Source: Tridacna crocea
Taxonomy: Eukaryota > Mollusca > Bivalvia > Cardiida > Cardiidae
Assembly (NCBI GenBank): GCA_943736015.1
Contig: OX031061.1
Location: 15,137,290-15,201,289, forward strand
Direction of reading: 5' to 3'
Length of the DNA stretch: 64,000 nt
Below, one piece after another: positions 1 through 11,317 of the stretch. The first letter of the stretch is position 1, and each line of letters opens with the position of its first letter. A program made the translations under genes and the position numbers. A model generated the notes under the pieces. It was not told the DNA's origin and ran no database searches. It was given only the letters and a program-made list of their open reading frames with translations.

Positions 1-318
1 TCTTCTAGAGGATCTCTACCAATTTTGTTCATGTGATGCTTCTGGGGTCAAAAACTGGCCCCGGCCCAGGGATCACAAGTTTAAACATAGGAACAAAGAA
101 GGAAAACTTTTAAATACTCCTTCTCTTAAACTGGTAGGTGTTGAGCTTTTATATTTGGTATATAGCATCTTCTAGCATCTCTACCAAGTTCATTCAAATG
201 ATGTTGCTGGCGTCAAAACTGGCCTGCCCCCGGGATCACAAGTTCGAACAAAGAAGGAAAACTTTAAAGTTCTTCTTTTCTAAAACTGGAAAGCATAAAG
301 CTTTATTTGGTATGTAGT
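1..318 (+). repeat. Tandem dimer of a molluscan-type repeat (about 165-180 bp unit)
   Basis: Two units share CATCTTCTAG, ATCTCTACCAA, GTCAAAACTGGCC, GGGATCACAAGTT and AACAAAGAAGGAAAACTTT. Related text recurs at 48118-48170 (AAAATTGGCTC...GGGATCACAAGTTTAAA). No gene was seen. Confidence 0.7.
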
Positions 319-319
319 G

Positions 320-1010
320 AACCTGTTTAAATCTTGTTAGCCCACGTGAGCACAACATGTTAACTCAGTTTAAAATTGGGTCACCTGGGGTCATAAACTA
401 GGTCTCAGGGTCAAATTAGAGTAATACCTTGTGGGCGCTCTAGAGGTCAAATTTTTTACTCACTTAACATGAAATTTAATTAGAATGTTTGCCTTGATAA
501 AATCTAGGATGAGTTCAAATTTGGGTAACCTGTGATCATGATCTAGGTTACTAGGTCAAATTAAAGAAATTCCTCGTGGGCAGTCTAGAGGCTACATTTC
601 TTCCTCAACTGACAACTGAAAACTTTTCAGTATGTTTGCCTTGATAATTTTTTAATGAGTTCTAAATTGTGTCAGTGGGGTGATAAATTAGGTCAACTTT
701 AGGAAATTAGGAAATTGATCAGAATGTTTGTCTTGATAAAATGTTGAGAGAGTGTGGAATTGGGTCACCTAGGGTATTGAACTAGGCTATTGGGTTAAAT
801 TCAAGAAATGCCTTGTGAGCACTCTAGAGGCCACAATGAACTTGAAAACTGTTCAGAAAGTTTGTCTTGACAATTTTTGATGAGTTCTAAATTTGATAGG
901 TCGAGTAATAAATTAGGTCAACTTCAGGAAATTCCTTGTGGATGCTCCAGAGGCCATATTTTATGCTCAACTGACCAGACAATTGGTCAGAAATTGAACT
1001 AGCATGAGGA
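320..1010 (+). repeat. Degenerate tandem array, about 150-bp period
   Basis: Four to five units carry, in order, AATTGGGTCACCTGGGGT, AACTAGGTC, CTTGTGGGCGCTCTAGAGG and CAGAATGTTTGTCTTGATAA. I recognise this as a repeat common in molluscan genomes, from memory. Its function is unknown. Confidence 0.7.
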
Positions 1011-2886
1011 GTGAATTTTGCCTATTGACTCAGGTGAGCTATCCAGGGCCATTATGGTCTCTTGTTTTCAAATTATTAATTTCACAAATGAATAACAAAT
1101 GCCACATCAGCGTTCTCAACGCTTTGACTATCAATACGGTTGAGGAGTTTCATATCCCTCTGCTTTAACTGGTGGATTAATATGTGTCAGATCAATACAT
1201 TCATCAGCCAGAAATACACAGGTGTACCATTCTGAAAATTGTCAGGCTCCTCTTACAAAAGAAAACTTGAGTTTCAATTTTCTATTAAAATCTTTCTAAC
1301 TATATTTCAGTTGACAAACAGTTTGCACATTCATTTTTAAACGTGGTTTATCAATTCCGATTAAAGTTTTCACCGACAAAATAGGAGATAGATGTGAGTA
1401 ACTTCTTCAGGGTTGTTTATGTCATTGCTAAATGACTGTCAGTGGCACATTATAAATAGAATCACATGATTCTCATTTCAAAATGGAAATCTCCTTAATA
1501 CAGACGAGGTTAGATGTTGCAAAACAGCTTCAAGAATGATGCATTTTATTAAAAAGTGACATTGTCAAGGGGACAAGAGTAAATTCTTTGTTTTGGGACC
1601 TTTTCAGTGTTTACATTTTAAACAAAATTGTCAAGCAAAATGGGTTGGTTTCAGATCTGAATGAAATTTGCGCGAATCCTGCAGTCACATCATCCTAGAA
1701 TGGAAACTGGATGCTTGCCTTCAGTGAAAAGGTGCTGTTTTTAAGTCTAATTCTCAAGTATTTTCTCCATATCTGACTGCAGGTTTTAGCTAAAATTGTT
1801 TAGACTAGGAATGCAGTCAAGAACAATTGGCATTGTTTTGACAAGAGGACATGTCTCTAAAATTACACACTGCACAGTTGACTTTACAATTCACATTATG
1901 GTTGAACATGCAAATAATTTGATCAACATATTTTCCTACCTTTTAGCACTTTTTTATTTCATTTCAAATGCACCTTTACACATGCCAAAGTCTGATCATC
2001 ATTTAAACAAATAATCACAGTGTAGACCAGAAAGTAAATCCTTCAATGTAATTCAGGGGTTCTGTATCATCAGGTGTCAGACTGACACTAATGGGTTATA
2101 ATTTAAAAATTGTACACATCGTAAGTCAAGCTGTTACCTCTTCATTTCATTTGACAATCACTATAAAATATTCATATCCAGTTATTTGTTTGTTATATAC
2201 AAACCACATCCGGAACACATAAGTGCACAAGCGTGAACCTTTCTTAGAGCAATGGGGAGGCCTTGTTCCCACTAAAAATACAGAAAATTTTGTCCCAGTA
2301 AAATGCCTTTTTCGTTTGATTACTCAGTGGTAAAACCTGTTTTCTCAAAAGAAAATACATAAAAGTATTTTTGTTCTTACTTTTGTGAAAATATGTCAAG
2401 GTTTGGTGACAAAAGTTACCTAGGCCTTCCTTATCCTTTTGTTTAAAATGGCATATTGAAGAAAAATTTGTACAGTCTCTTGCAAGCAATTAATAGATCT
2501 CTGGTGACGGAGTAATTAAATGAAGATGGGATTGTTTTGGAACAAAGTTATCTGTATTTTAGCTGGGTCAATTGATCAAGGCATCCCAATTGCTCTATGA
2601 AAGGTTCACAATCCAAAACACTACACATTTCTGGACCTACACTATGAATAAAACCAAAATTAGAATGTCTTAGTTTGTCAGTTAATGTCTTTTCATAGTA
2701 ATTAACAAACTGTACCATTGAAATTTTGAAATTCTTTCAGTATCTTCTTTTATTATACCAAATTATGGTCATAGCACTGTATAGTTTTTCGACTTAGGTG
2801 AATTGTCAGGGCTTTTGACCTACTCTTTTGTATTAATAATAAATGAATACATAGGAATTTTTGATTGGTTAAAAATGTAAAAATGT
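1011..2886. other. No gene seen
   Basis: AT-rich single-copy-looking sequence. Short frames (such as 1796-2014) lack coding character, and no repeat boundary was recognised. Confidence 0.5.
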
Positions 2887-3108
2887 TTAACCAAATGACA
2901 TAATTTCAGACTGGTCCAAATTGAAGGCATTTGCAGACAACAAGATAGATGTGACTCAAAAATAAAAGTTTGTTTAGGGAATGGTAGAAAACACTGTGGG
3001 AAAAGGACAAAATGCTAGTTACCAGCATTTTCCCCTTTTTCCACAATGTTTTCAAAAGCTTTCTTTCTCAGGGTCGTTTAAATTCGGGATTGTGTGGTAA
3101 TGGGTTAA
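2887..3108 (-). mobile_element. Hairpin MITE, subfamily A
   Basis: First of the dominant family. TTAA stands at both ends; the left end is CCAAATGACA...AGACTGGTCC and the right ATTGTGTGGTAATGGG. The central palindrome is at 2990-3055, with a few mismatches (GGACAAAATGC against GCATTTTCCCC). The typical copy is 220-232 bp, with no coding sequence. Confidence 0.85.
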
Positions 3109-3494
3109 TGGAAGTGTCCTAAAAGTCCATCTGCTATTAAAGTCTGTCTATCTTTTTTTTTTAAGATAATTATGTCACTTTCATTTTGTATTCCTTGCAC
3201 CATCTTTGTTAAAATATTGGCTGATAATGTCAGTAATGAACTTCAGAGTCATGTAGAATTCTTATTTCAAAAACACTGTTTGAAAAAATGATGAACTAAT
3301 CACAGGTTGTCATGACTGGAAATTATTTGCTCTTTGTAAATGTCCTGTTTAAGGGCTAAACTACAGATGATGCTGTAGAATGTTAAACAATAAAGCTGTG
3401 ACGAGTACTCAAGTGCCTGGGTATTGGATGGGGAAATGCCGATACATGGGTACTAAATCATTAGCCTGGTACCCGATAAATAAACAGTAACTTA

Positions 3495-3726
3495 TTAAAC
3501 CTTTCCCAAACGACAAATTTTGGACTCTACCATACCAAAAGAGTTAATTTGCAGAAGATAATTTCAGATTTGGAGAAAATGGCAGAAAGTTCTCAAAAAG
3601 GGTAGAAAATACTGTGGGAAAAGGAAAAATTGCTCGTTACAAGCAATTTCTGCTTTTCCCACAGTGTACTTCAAGGACTTTTACTGCAGACACATAAAAA
3701 CCAGGGCTTGTTTGGGAAAGCCTTAA
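3495..3726 (-). mobile_element. Hairpin MITE, subfamily C, diverged
   Basis: Left end TTAAACCTTTCCCAAACGAC, right end TTGTTTGGGAAAGCCTTAA. The palindrome uses ATTGCTCGTTACAAGCAAT instead of the usual GCTGGTTACCAGC centre. Confidence 0.7.
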
Positions 3727-4249
3727 AAAAGGCTTTGATTTATGGCAATTATGATTCAAAACCAGATGTAAAGTAATCAATAATGATGTTTTGCACCACA
3801 AAACTGTGTTATATTGAGATATTTGTGGAAATTTACTGTTTAGAGTCATTACAAAACTGAAAAACTGTCTGAAGTGACTCGGATTGGACAATATCAAAAG
3901 GAACATCGTGTTGTGTCATGGGTTTCCGTGTTTTTTATGTGGTAACACGCGACAGTCTGCATGAGTTGGAACACTTCAAATATTACACTTTTCCTCTGTT
4001 TGTCTTGCAGAAGACTACAGAACTTCCAAACTTGGATTTTTGACATAGCTTGGCTATTTGAAGCTATGTTTAGTTGTTTTCATGTATTGGTACATGTGCA
4101 AGTGCCTGGATGCATAAAGATATACAACTATTGATGTTTAATCTAATGGGAAGTAATAACATTGGGTACATGAGTACCCATGGATAATATGGCCAATGGT
4201 TGAAAAATTTTTACCTGTCCCAGCTCTATTAGACAAAATGGATTTTATG

Positions 4250-4351
4250 GATCTAATGAGTAACACAACATGGGGTTTAGTGGAGGACAATTAATATTTT
4301 TCAAATTTGAAATCGAAATCACTCCGTCTATCACCCTCTATCCGGAGCTCT
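4250..4351 (+). mobile_element. GAGCTCC-ended palindromic MITE, right-half fragment
   Basis: It carries CTAATGAGTAACACAACATGGGG and GAAATCGAAATCACTCC followed by CCGGAGCTCTG, the right half of the family seen complete at 54088-54273. Confidence 0.6.
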
Positions 4352-4539
4352 GATACACTGTAGGGTTCAATTTCCTGTGGGCAGATGTATGTCATCTATA
4401 AACAACAACAACAAGACAGACCACCAGTCTGGCATCAGACGGAGCCTTATGTCATTCAATATTTATAAACTCATAATTATACTACTGCCCTTCTTTTGTC
4501 TGGAGAAAACATTTGCGCCATGTTCTGTAAAAAGGGGGC

Positions 4540-4736
4540 TTAACTCTTTCTGGTCCAAATTACAAGCACTAGCAGAGGACAAAAAAAACTTTACTCAAAA
4601 ATTGAAATTTGTTTCCAGCAGGCTGGAAAACATTGTGAGAAAAGGAGAAAATGCTGTTACCAGCATTTTCTCCTTTTCTCACGAAAGGGTACCACGTAAG
4701 GATCATAAAATCCAGGGATTGTTTGGTAAAGGGTTA
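4540..4736 (-). mobile_element. Hairpin MITE, subfamily C, shortened
   Basis: The left end TTAACTCTTT has lost the CCAAACGAC block. The palindrome is at 4630-4682 (GAGAAAAGGAGAAAATGCTG). The right end is GGTAAAGGGTTA without the final A. Confidence 0.75.
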
Positions 4737-4850
4737 CTGCATCTGCAAAAAGTACCGACCATGGTCAGCCTAGGCTATAGGGGTGTAACCATACATCAAT
4801 GCATCGCAATTGTGACTGTCTTGATAGCAATGCATTGATTGCTATGTCCA

Positions 4851-5669
4851 CAGGAATTTGACATTCTATAACCAAAATAAATGATAAAACATGAAAAAAA
4901 AATCTCCCCTATATATTATAAACACAAGGAACGCAACGTCTCGATTGCTGGCGCTAGCACCCGACAGCCTTTCCCAACCAAAATCACCCACGAAACAAAC
5001 ATTGATCATAATCACATTTAGCCTAGCGATAGACAAGACAATAATGTACCTGCGTCATCCGGCGATACCTCAGTAGACACCTTTCAACCGGAGATATCCG
5101 TCAAGTTTTACAGCTCTATCAGGACATTTTGATTCGTCCGGGACTCCATTCGCTGACGTCACAAGAAGTGCAAGGAAGCGTATTTTCGTATTACTTATTA
5201 CTATTATTTTTTTCGTTTTTAAGATATTTATGGACATCAAATGATACTAAAGATTCTAGAAAAATCTTTAGTATCATGTGATGTCCATAAGTATCTTAAA
5301 ATCGAAAAAATAATAGTAATAAGTAATACGAAAATACGCTACCTGCTACTTTCTGTGACGTCAGCGAATGGAGTCCCGGATAAATCAAAATGTCCTGATA
5401 GAGCTGTAAAACTTGACGGATATCTCCGGTTGAAAGGTGTCTACTGAGGTATCGCCGGATGACGCAGGTACATTATTGTCTTGTCTATCGCTAGGCTAAA
5501 TGAGATTATGATCAATGTTTGTTTCGTGGGTGATTTTGGTTGGGAAGGGCTGTCGGGTGCTAGCGCCAGCAATCGAGACGTTGCGTTCCTTGTGTTTATA
5601 TTATATAGGGGAGATTTTTTTTTTTTCATGTTTTATCATTTATTTTGGTTATAGAATGTCAAATTCCTG
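4851..5669. mobile_element. 819-bp foldback element with about 400-bp inverted arms
   Basis: The left arm (4851 to about 5255) is the near-complete inverse of the right arm (about 5265 to 5669), with a tiny centre at AGATTCTAGAAAAATCTTT. The ends read CAGGAATTTGACATT and its inverse. The 11-bp TGCTATGTCCA stands directly outside both ends (4840-4850 and 5670-5680), a target duplication. Long arms and a 9-11-bp duplication are usual for Mutator-like elements; that assignment is inference. The 61-62-codon frame in each arm is a by-product of the inverted repeat. Confidence 0.9.
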
Positions 5670-5861
5670 TGCTATGTCCAACATCGATAACAATCACTGA
5701 CATTTTGTTCAACAATCGATAGTTTTGATAGTCAATACTAAAAGCTATTGTTAGCTTGATCAAATCTGCTGTTTGGGGTTGTCTTTGAAAAAAAATAAAA
5801 TATTGAATAAAACTGATTCAATGTTGAGTACTTTCATTGTTACCATAAGGCATGCTTGATT

Positions 5862-6259
5862 TTAGTCTTTAGTATACGCCTTTTGGACATTATAGATCGA
5901 TTCCATAATTATGTTCGAGAAGACATTGAAAAATTCTCTTATCTTTTTCACGTGTGTTAACCATTGTCTTAAATTTGACGTATTTACGTATTCAATGGCT
6001 GGAATAATTGGCAAGTGATTGGAAATGTTATTTATAGTCCATGATCGATTTTGCATGATTTTTTTGTGCTTACTAATCGAGCCCCACGATATACGTGTTT
6101 ATGTGTCGTCTGTGTTGGCTGCTTGTTTTGAGATCGTGAAGTTGGAAAGGCCAATGTTTGAGCCCATTTCGGATTTCTTACAATAGAGTTTATTTCATCA
6201 GCTTTACAGCACTCGTTATTTTCGCGGACCTTTCCCTTTTTTGGCAAATATTTCCCCAT
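5862..6259 (-). other. Unrecognised minus-strand frames
   Basis: Two overlapping frames (6259-6032, starting MGKYLPKKGKVRENNEC, and 6056-5862) have mixed, protein-like composition, but no family is recognised and the frames are out of register. A decayed gene or chance are both possible. Confidence 0.2.
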
Positions 6260-6529
6260 ATTAACTACAAGCTTATGAAATAAATTACTCTATATATTTC
6301 TTTATGATTATTTTGTCAACAAATGCCACTTTTAAAACCTGAGTGATCTCAAGTCAATTAACCGATTAAGTCAATTTTCAGCAAAGTATGACAAAAAAAT
6401 TTGTTCCAGATTTTCGGCAGGAGGAAAATATTCACTGTGACGGGGAAATAATCCCCCCAGCTTAAATGACGTCATTTCTTTACCCATAACATTTCTAAAA
6501 ATAGACACATGAAAAATAATATATAATTC

Positions 6530-7075
6530 TTAAAGGTTGGTATTTACAATTTTCACATCAAACCAAACTAAAAAATATATATATCATTGAAATTTATATG
6601 AAAAAACAATACAAATCATCACTAATTAAGAATCATAAAATTACAACAAAAAAGTTTTTGATGGTATTCCCTTAAAAGGCTATGTACTCTCTTAAGCTAT
6701 TTTTAGATTTCGCGCCAAAAATCAATAAAGCATTGTGGAAATGTCAAGTGACTGGCACGTGAATAATAACACTTAACTTCCATTACATAACAAACATGTA
6801 ATAGTTATTTTTCATAATGTATTCTTCGGACGGATGTTTGAAACTTTGTCTGTGTTTTCCTGTATTTAAATGAGAGAATTGATAATCTAAAAATAGAACG
6901 TGTCTCCTGTTGGTGTCAACCTGCTCCGTAATAAATCTCTAATTTCTCGCGTTGTCGGATGGTTTTGGACTACGAGGGTTTTATGAACGCAAATTAAAAG
7001 GCTATGGGAGTATAAGGATGATTCTTTTGCATTTTCGTAAAATTTTTGTCCCAAAATCTGAAGGGCCACCTTTAA
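6530..7075 (-). mobile_element. AGGTGG-ended TTAA element, copy 1 (546 bp)
   Basis: TTAA at both ends, with TIRs AGGTTGG and CCACCT. On the minus strand it matches 44391-44938 nearly throughout (CCTTCAGATTTTGGGAC, GAGAAATTAGAGATTTA, TTTTGGCGCGAAATCTAAAA). The shared 60-codon frame shows many amino-acid changes and no ATG, so it is not called as a gene. Confidence 0.8.
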
Positions 7076-7177
7076 GGATCGAAAATGATGTGATGACTTG
7101 CTTTGAATGATGCATTATCAAGATGCTTTAAAATCTTTTAAAAAAGGGGTGCCTCATGTTGTTTTCTCCTTTACCCA

Positions 7178-7272
7178 AAATGTTTTCTACGCTTTCAAAG
7201 ACAGAAATTATAATTTTAGTAACATCCAAGTTACCATCTGCAACTGCTTTGAATTTGGACCGGCCTAAAAAT
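7178..7272 (+). mobile_element. Hairpin MITE, right-half fragment
   Basis: It runs from CAAAATGTTTTCTACGC to GAATTTGGACCGGCCTAAAA. The left half and TTAA are missing, and it abuts the next copy. Confidence 0.65.
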
Positions 7273-7493
7273 CTACAACAAATTTATAAACTTATCCAAA
7301 TTGAAAGCATTTGCAGAAGACAAAATGAATGTGACTGAAAAGTAAAAATTTGCAATGAGAACCAGGGTAGAAACATTGTGGAAAAAAAAGAGAAAATGCT
7401 GGTTAGCAGCAATTTCTCCTTTCCCACAATGTTTTAAAAAGGCAGTTCTACCTCAGGGTCGTCAAAAGTCGGGATTGTGCAAAAAAGGGTTAA
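7273..7493 (-). mobile_element. Hairpin MITE, subfamily A, left end eroded
   Basis: CTTATCCAAATTGAAAGCATTTGCAG leads to an imperfect palindrome at 7375-7430. The right end is TCGGGATTGTGC...GGGTTAA. Confidence 0.7.
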
Positions 7494-7899
7494 CAAACTG
7501 TTCGCAACTATGATTCCTTTTGCAGCCAATGTAGATCAAGATCAGACTGCACAAAAGTGTAGGTTCATCGTTTATCTATACTGTCCGCTTTGCCTGCATA
7601 TTACAGATAAAAGCAACCATCATATTGCTCTCGTTTGGGTCTATACCATATTCTTCCTAAAAAGTATTCTCCCTAATAGTAGCCCCCCCCCCCACACACA
7701 CACACAACTGAAAACCCCTCAATTTATGACAACCTTATGTAAATTGGTTTATGAAAATGATAGTATTTGAAGAATTTGATGACTATTTCATCTAATTTGA
7801 CTATTAAGAATATTTCCTCTGAACAATCACTAAAACACAAAGAAATACAAAATCGGACAGACTCTTTGCCTTGCGAATTGGGCAAAAAATAAAGACCCC

Positions 7900-8261
7900 C
7901 AACTCTGAAAGCCAAGGGTTACGATCCACTAAGCCAATCTACCCTTGATTTCGACAATCATCCAATACACATTTTCATTGGTTGCAGCTATCTCTAAGTG
8001 CATCAAATCAAATCGCTCGTAGCATTTCATCTTTGATAAAAATAGAACAGGATCACGATAAAAATAGAAGGTAAATATGAATACCTCCGTGGATGTGTGC
8101 AGGATCTGTAATGATTTATTACCCAAGAAAACATAGACGAACAATATTTACATAAAATTTCAATGTGTCCTATCAATTATCAGATGTTTTAGGCTATATA
8201 CCAGCACCTGACCATGGAAAGTCGAAGTACATAGTGATCGTAACCTTGGCTCAAGAAGATG
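7900..8261 (+). mobile_element. CATCTTCG-ended MITE, shorter copy with 9-bp target duplication
   Basis: The left end CAACTCTGAAAGCCAAGGG is diverged; the right end is CCTTGGCTCAAGAAGATG. AAAGACCCC flanks both sides (7891-7899 and 8262-8270). It lacks about 190 bp of the copy at 27801. Confidence 0.85.
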
Positions 8262-8467
8262 AAAGACCCCCTATGTTTTGCGTAGCACACTGGGGGTTTT
8301 ATTTTGAGAAATATGGTATTTATGTCCTTTGAGTTTATTTGGCTTCTATTAGGGTTGAAATTATAGTAAATTACAATAGGTCTGGCTACGCGTTAAAGCA
8401 GTCTATCAATGTTCCAGCAGCGGACAGAAACATCATTCTTAATAATTCAAGTCTTATATTTCAAGTC

Positions 8468-8689
8468 TTAACCAATTGACAAAATTCGAGACTGGTCCAA
8501 ATTAAAAGCACTTGCAGACAACAAAATAAGTGTAACTCAATGATGGAATTTTGTTTTCTGCAGGACAAAAAACATTGTGGGAAGTAAAGAAAATGCTGGT
8601 TACCAATATTTTCTCCTTTTCCCACAATGTTTTCAAAAGGTTTCCATCTCAAGGTTGTAAAAACCAGGGAATGTTTGGAAAAGGGATTA
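8468..8689 (-). mobile_element. Hairpin MITE, subfamily A
   Basis: It starts TTAACCAATTGAC and ends GGAAAAGGGATTA (TTAA lost on the right). The left arm has changed (GGGAAGTAAAG) while the right arm keeps CTCCTTTTCCC. Confidence 0.75.
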
Positions 8690-8962
8690 GCTGAATGAAA
8701 TTTTCAAACCAGTCCTACAAACAGAAATAATGCTATTCTAAACTTTCTTCCTATCACATGTCATGAATCTACACTGTCTGCAAACTGTCAGTAAGTCGCA
8801 CTTAAGAGCCTTTCAAGATTTATCTTTTGTCAGCAACTGGACTTTCGTTACAATCAGCGAAACTCCCAGACATTACTTTTCCCTTCACTTTGATGTTCGG
8901 GCCACCAGTGGATGTTTAACCTTTATCACACAATCCAAATTTTAAGCTACCCTATGAGAGGC

Positions 8963-9225
8963 CATCCTCGGATACCCCGGGGTCTCCCTATTTGCTACGC
9001 TACATCGACCCCTGGGACAATTGACTAATAAAACTTTGAATCAGCCGCCGAAAATCGATACGAAACGTCATAGCATACAGTCCATTCGCCCATCACAAAA
9101 TGATGATGGAACCAATGAAAAGCCAGCATTCGGCCAGCGGTAAAGCGAGGGAAATTCAATTAATTGTCCCAGGGTCGATGTAGCGTAGCAAAATTAATAG
9201 GGAGACCCCGGGGTATCCGAGGATG
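8963..9225. mobile_element. 263-bp MITE with about 65-bp TIRs and 9-bp target duplication
   Basis: The ends CATCCTCGGATACCCCGGGG and their inverse are separated by about 130 bp. ATGAGAGGC flanks both sides (8954-8962 and 9226-9234). TIR similarity extends through TGCTACGCTACATCGACCC. No coding sequence. Confidence 0.9.
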
Positions 9226-9274
9226 ATGAGAGGCCATCTTATTTCATTTAGCTTATTTATAAGCAACATAAGAA

Positions 9275-9502
9275 TTAACCAATTACCACACAATCCCTAC
9301 TTTTGACGCCCCTGAGAAAGAAGCCTTTTGAAAACCCTGTGGGAAAAAGAGAAAATGCTGGTAACCAGCATTTTCTCCTTTTCCCACAGTGTTTTGTACC
9401 CTTCCCAGAACAAATTTCTATTTTTCAGTCACCTTTATTTTGTCATCTGCAAATGCTTTCAATTTGGTCCACTCTAAAATTTTCTTGTGTCGTAAAGAGT
9501 TC
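9275..9502 (+). mobile_element. Hairpin MITE, subfamily A
   Basis: TTAACCAATTACCACACAATCC is at the left. The palindrome centre is CTGGTAACCAG, with the arm variant CTGTGGG/CCCACAG. The right end is CGTAAAGAGTT. Confidence 0.85.
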
Positions 9503-9522
9503 AGTCAATACCAAATGTCAAT

Positions 9523-9724
9523 ATTTTAGGCTTGTCCAAATCAAAAGCACTAATTTTGCAGACAACAAAATAAAGGTGACAGAAAATTTGAAATTTCTTT
9601 TGTGAAGGGTAGAAAACATTGCGGGAAAAGGAGGAAATGCTGGTTACCAGCATTTTCTCCTTTTCCAACTATTGCTTTCAAAAGACTTCTTTCTCAGCGT
9701 CAGCAGAAGTCGGTAAAGGGTTAA
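9523..9724 (-). mobile_element. Hairpin MITE, subfamily A, left end eroded
   Basis: It begins in TTTTAGGCTTGTCC and ends GGTAAAGGGTTAA. The left arm has GGAGGAAATGC against GCATTTTCTCC. Confidence 0.75.
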
Positions 9725-10153
9725 GGGTTAAGTGAAGATTTAAGCAACCCTAAGGGAGGTGGCCTAAAAAATATATCATTCACCTTATTTAGTAAAGATA
9801 AGAGTTAAAACTAGAATGATGGTTGCCAGCTTGAAATATAGTTATGAAGAATAATATTTCTGTCAGCAGCAGGAACACTGACAGACTCAGCTAGAATACA
9901 TTGTCAGACTCACTGCAATAACCAATTATCTTTAACCATAAGAAAGCACCCAATAAACCTAACTGACATAATTATTTTGTCAAAAAATAAAACCCAAATA
10001 ATAGCAATTTAAATTGGTTGCTTTTATCTGTGATATTCAGGCAAAGCAGAAAGTGTAGATCAAGATGAGCCTGAGCTAAAGTGCCAGTCTTGATCTCCTT
10101 TGACTGCAAAAGGAACTATAGTTATAAAATGCGCTTAACTCTTTTAAATGACA

Positions 10154-10507
10154 TTAAGGTAAGACGTGTGTAATGGAAAACAGCTATTTCCACTAAAATA
10201 TCATACTGCAAAATTAACTATAGTTAAAATGATTATTATTGAACTACTTTCACCATTTCATTTTTTCCTTCTTTGAAATATCATTTATAAATCTAAAACC
10301 ACTATATTCTCAACTCAAAAAGAGATAATAATTACCTCCCTTTTCAGAAAACTATCAAAAGTATCAAAAATAATTTCAAGATAGACATAAACGGAATTTC
10401 TGATCCATTAGAAATGTGCAAAAATATTATTTCTGCATAAATCCTTATTTATCCACTAATTAGAATTTTCACCGGAAGTGCATTACACAGGACTGGTCTT
10501 ACCTTAA
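10154..10507. mobile_element. GGTAAGAC-ended TTAA element (354 bp)
   Basis: It begins TTAAGGTAAGACGTGTGTAATG and ends CATTACACAGGACTGGTCTTACCTTAA in two similar inverted ends that differ by a 5-base gap. No coding sequence. Confidence 0.65.
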
Positions 10508-10556
10508 AGAACTTCAAAGCAGTTGCAAATGATAATTTTGATGAAGCTTAACTCTT

Positions 10557-10782
10557 TTAACCAAATGACAAAATTTTAGACTGGTCCAAATTGAAAATCA
10601 TTTGCAGACGACAAAATGAATTTGACTAAAGAATTGAAATTTGATTTAGGAAGGGAAGAAAACATTGTAAGAAAAGGAGAAAGTGCCGGTTGTAACCAAC
10701 ACTTTCAGTTTTTCCAACATTGTTTTCAACAGGCTTCTTTCAAAAGGGTGTTAAAAGCCGGGATTGTGTGGTAAAGAGTTAA
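10557..10782 (-). mobile_element. Hairpin MITE, subfamily A
   Basis: TTAA at both ends. The palindrome is decayed (GCCGGTTGTAACCAACAC). It is followed directly by a half copy. Confidence 0.8.
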
Positions 10783-10929
10783 AGGATAATTTCTGTCTTT
10801 GATAGGGTAAAAAAGATTGTGGGTAAAGGAGAAAATGCTGGTTGCCAGCATTTTCTCCTTTTCCCACAATGTTTTAAAAAAAGCTTGTTTTACAGGGTAT
10901 TTAAAACTCTGGACTGTGTGGTAAAGGGC
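10783..10929 (-). mobile_element. Hairpin MITE, half copy with intact palindrome
   Basis: GGGTAAAGGAGAAAATGCTGG leads to the palindrome centre GGTTGCC. The right end is GGACTGTGTGGTAAAGGG. The left third of the element is missing. Confidence 0.75.
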
Positions 10930-11046
10930 TGATGAAGTGTTGAATGGTATCGTTTTAGTTAGACAGCAGTTTGAAAAACAATCAAACTGTTTACTTTTGG
11001 CTGACAGTGGGTCTTTTTGCAGACAACAATTTAGATGTCGCTCTAA

Positions 11047-11268
11047 TCATAACAGACAATCCTGACTTTTGATGACCCTGAGAAAGAAGCCTTTGAAAAC
11101 ATTGTGGGAAAAGGAGAAAATGCTGGTAACCAGCATTTTCTCCTTTTCCCACAATGTTTTCTACCCTTTCCAATTCAAATTTGAATTTTTGATTCACACC
11201 TATTTTGTCATTTGAAAATGCTTTCAGTCTAGACTGGTCCAAAATTTTGTTGTTTGGTAAAGAGTAAC
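11047..11268 (+). mobile_element. Hairpin MITE, subfamily A
   Basis: The palindrome at about 11095-11160 is perfect (CATTGTGGGAAAAGGAG and its inverse). The left TTAA is lost and the right end is GGTAAAGAGTAA. Confidence 0.85.
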
Positions 11269-11269
11269 A

Positions 11270-11317
11270 GGTTACCAGCATTTTCTCCTTATCCCAAGTC
11301 AGGATTGTGTGATACTC
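11270..11317 (-). mobile_element. Hairpin MITE, right-end fragment
   Basis: GGTTACCAGCATTTTCTCC followed by CAGGATTGTGTGATACTC. It shares the TTAA that starts the next copy. Confidence 0.65.

Noticed and set aside
4891-5629. Two nearly identical 61-62-residue frames on opposite strands
   Set aside because: They are mirror images produced by the foldback arms; no start context, domain or codon bias supports a gene.
6887-7069. A 60-codon frame shared between 6887-7069 and 44397-44660 as a possible conserved small protein
   Set aside because: The two copies of the AGGTGG element differ at many amino-acid positions, the start is GTG, and similarity extends equally outside the frame.
9303-9605. 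Recurrent frames containing ENTVGKGENAGNQHFLLFPQCF across the window
   Set aside because: They are translations of the hairpin MITE palindrome, broken differently in each copy and readable on either strand.
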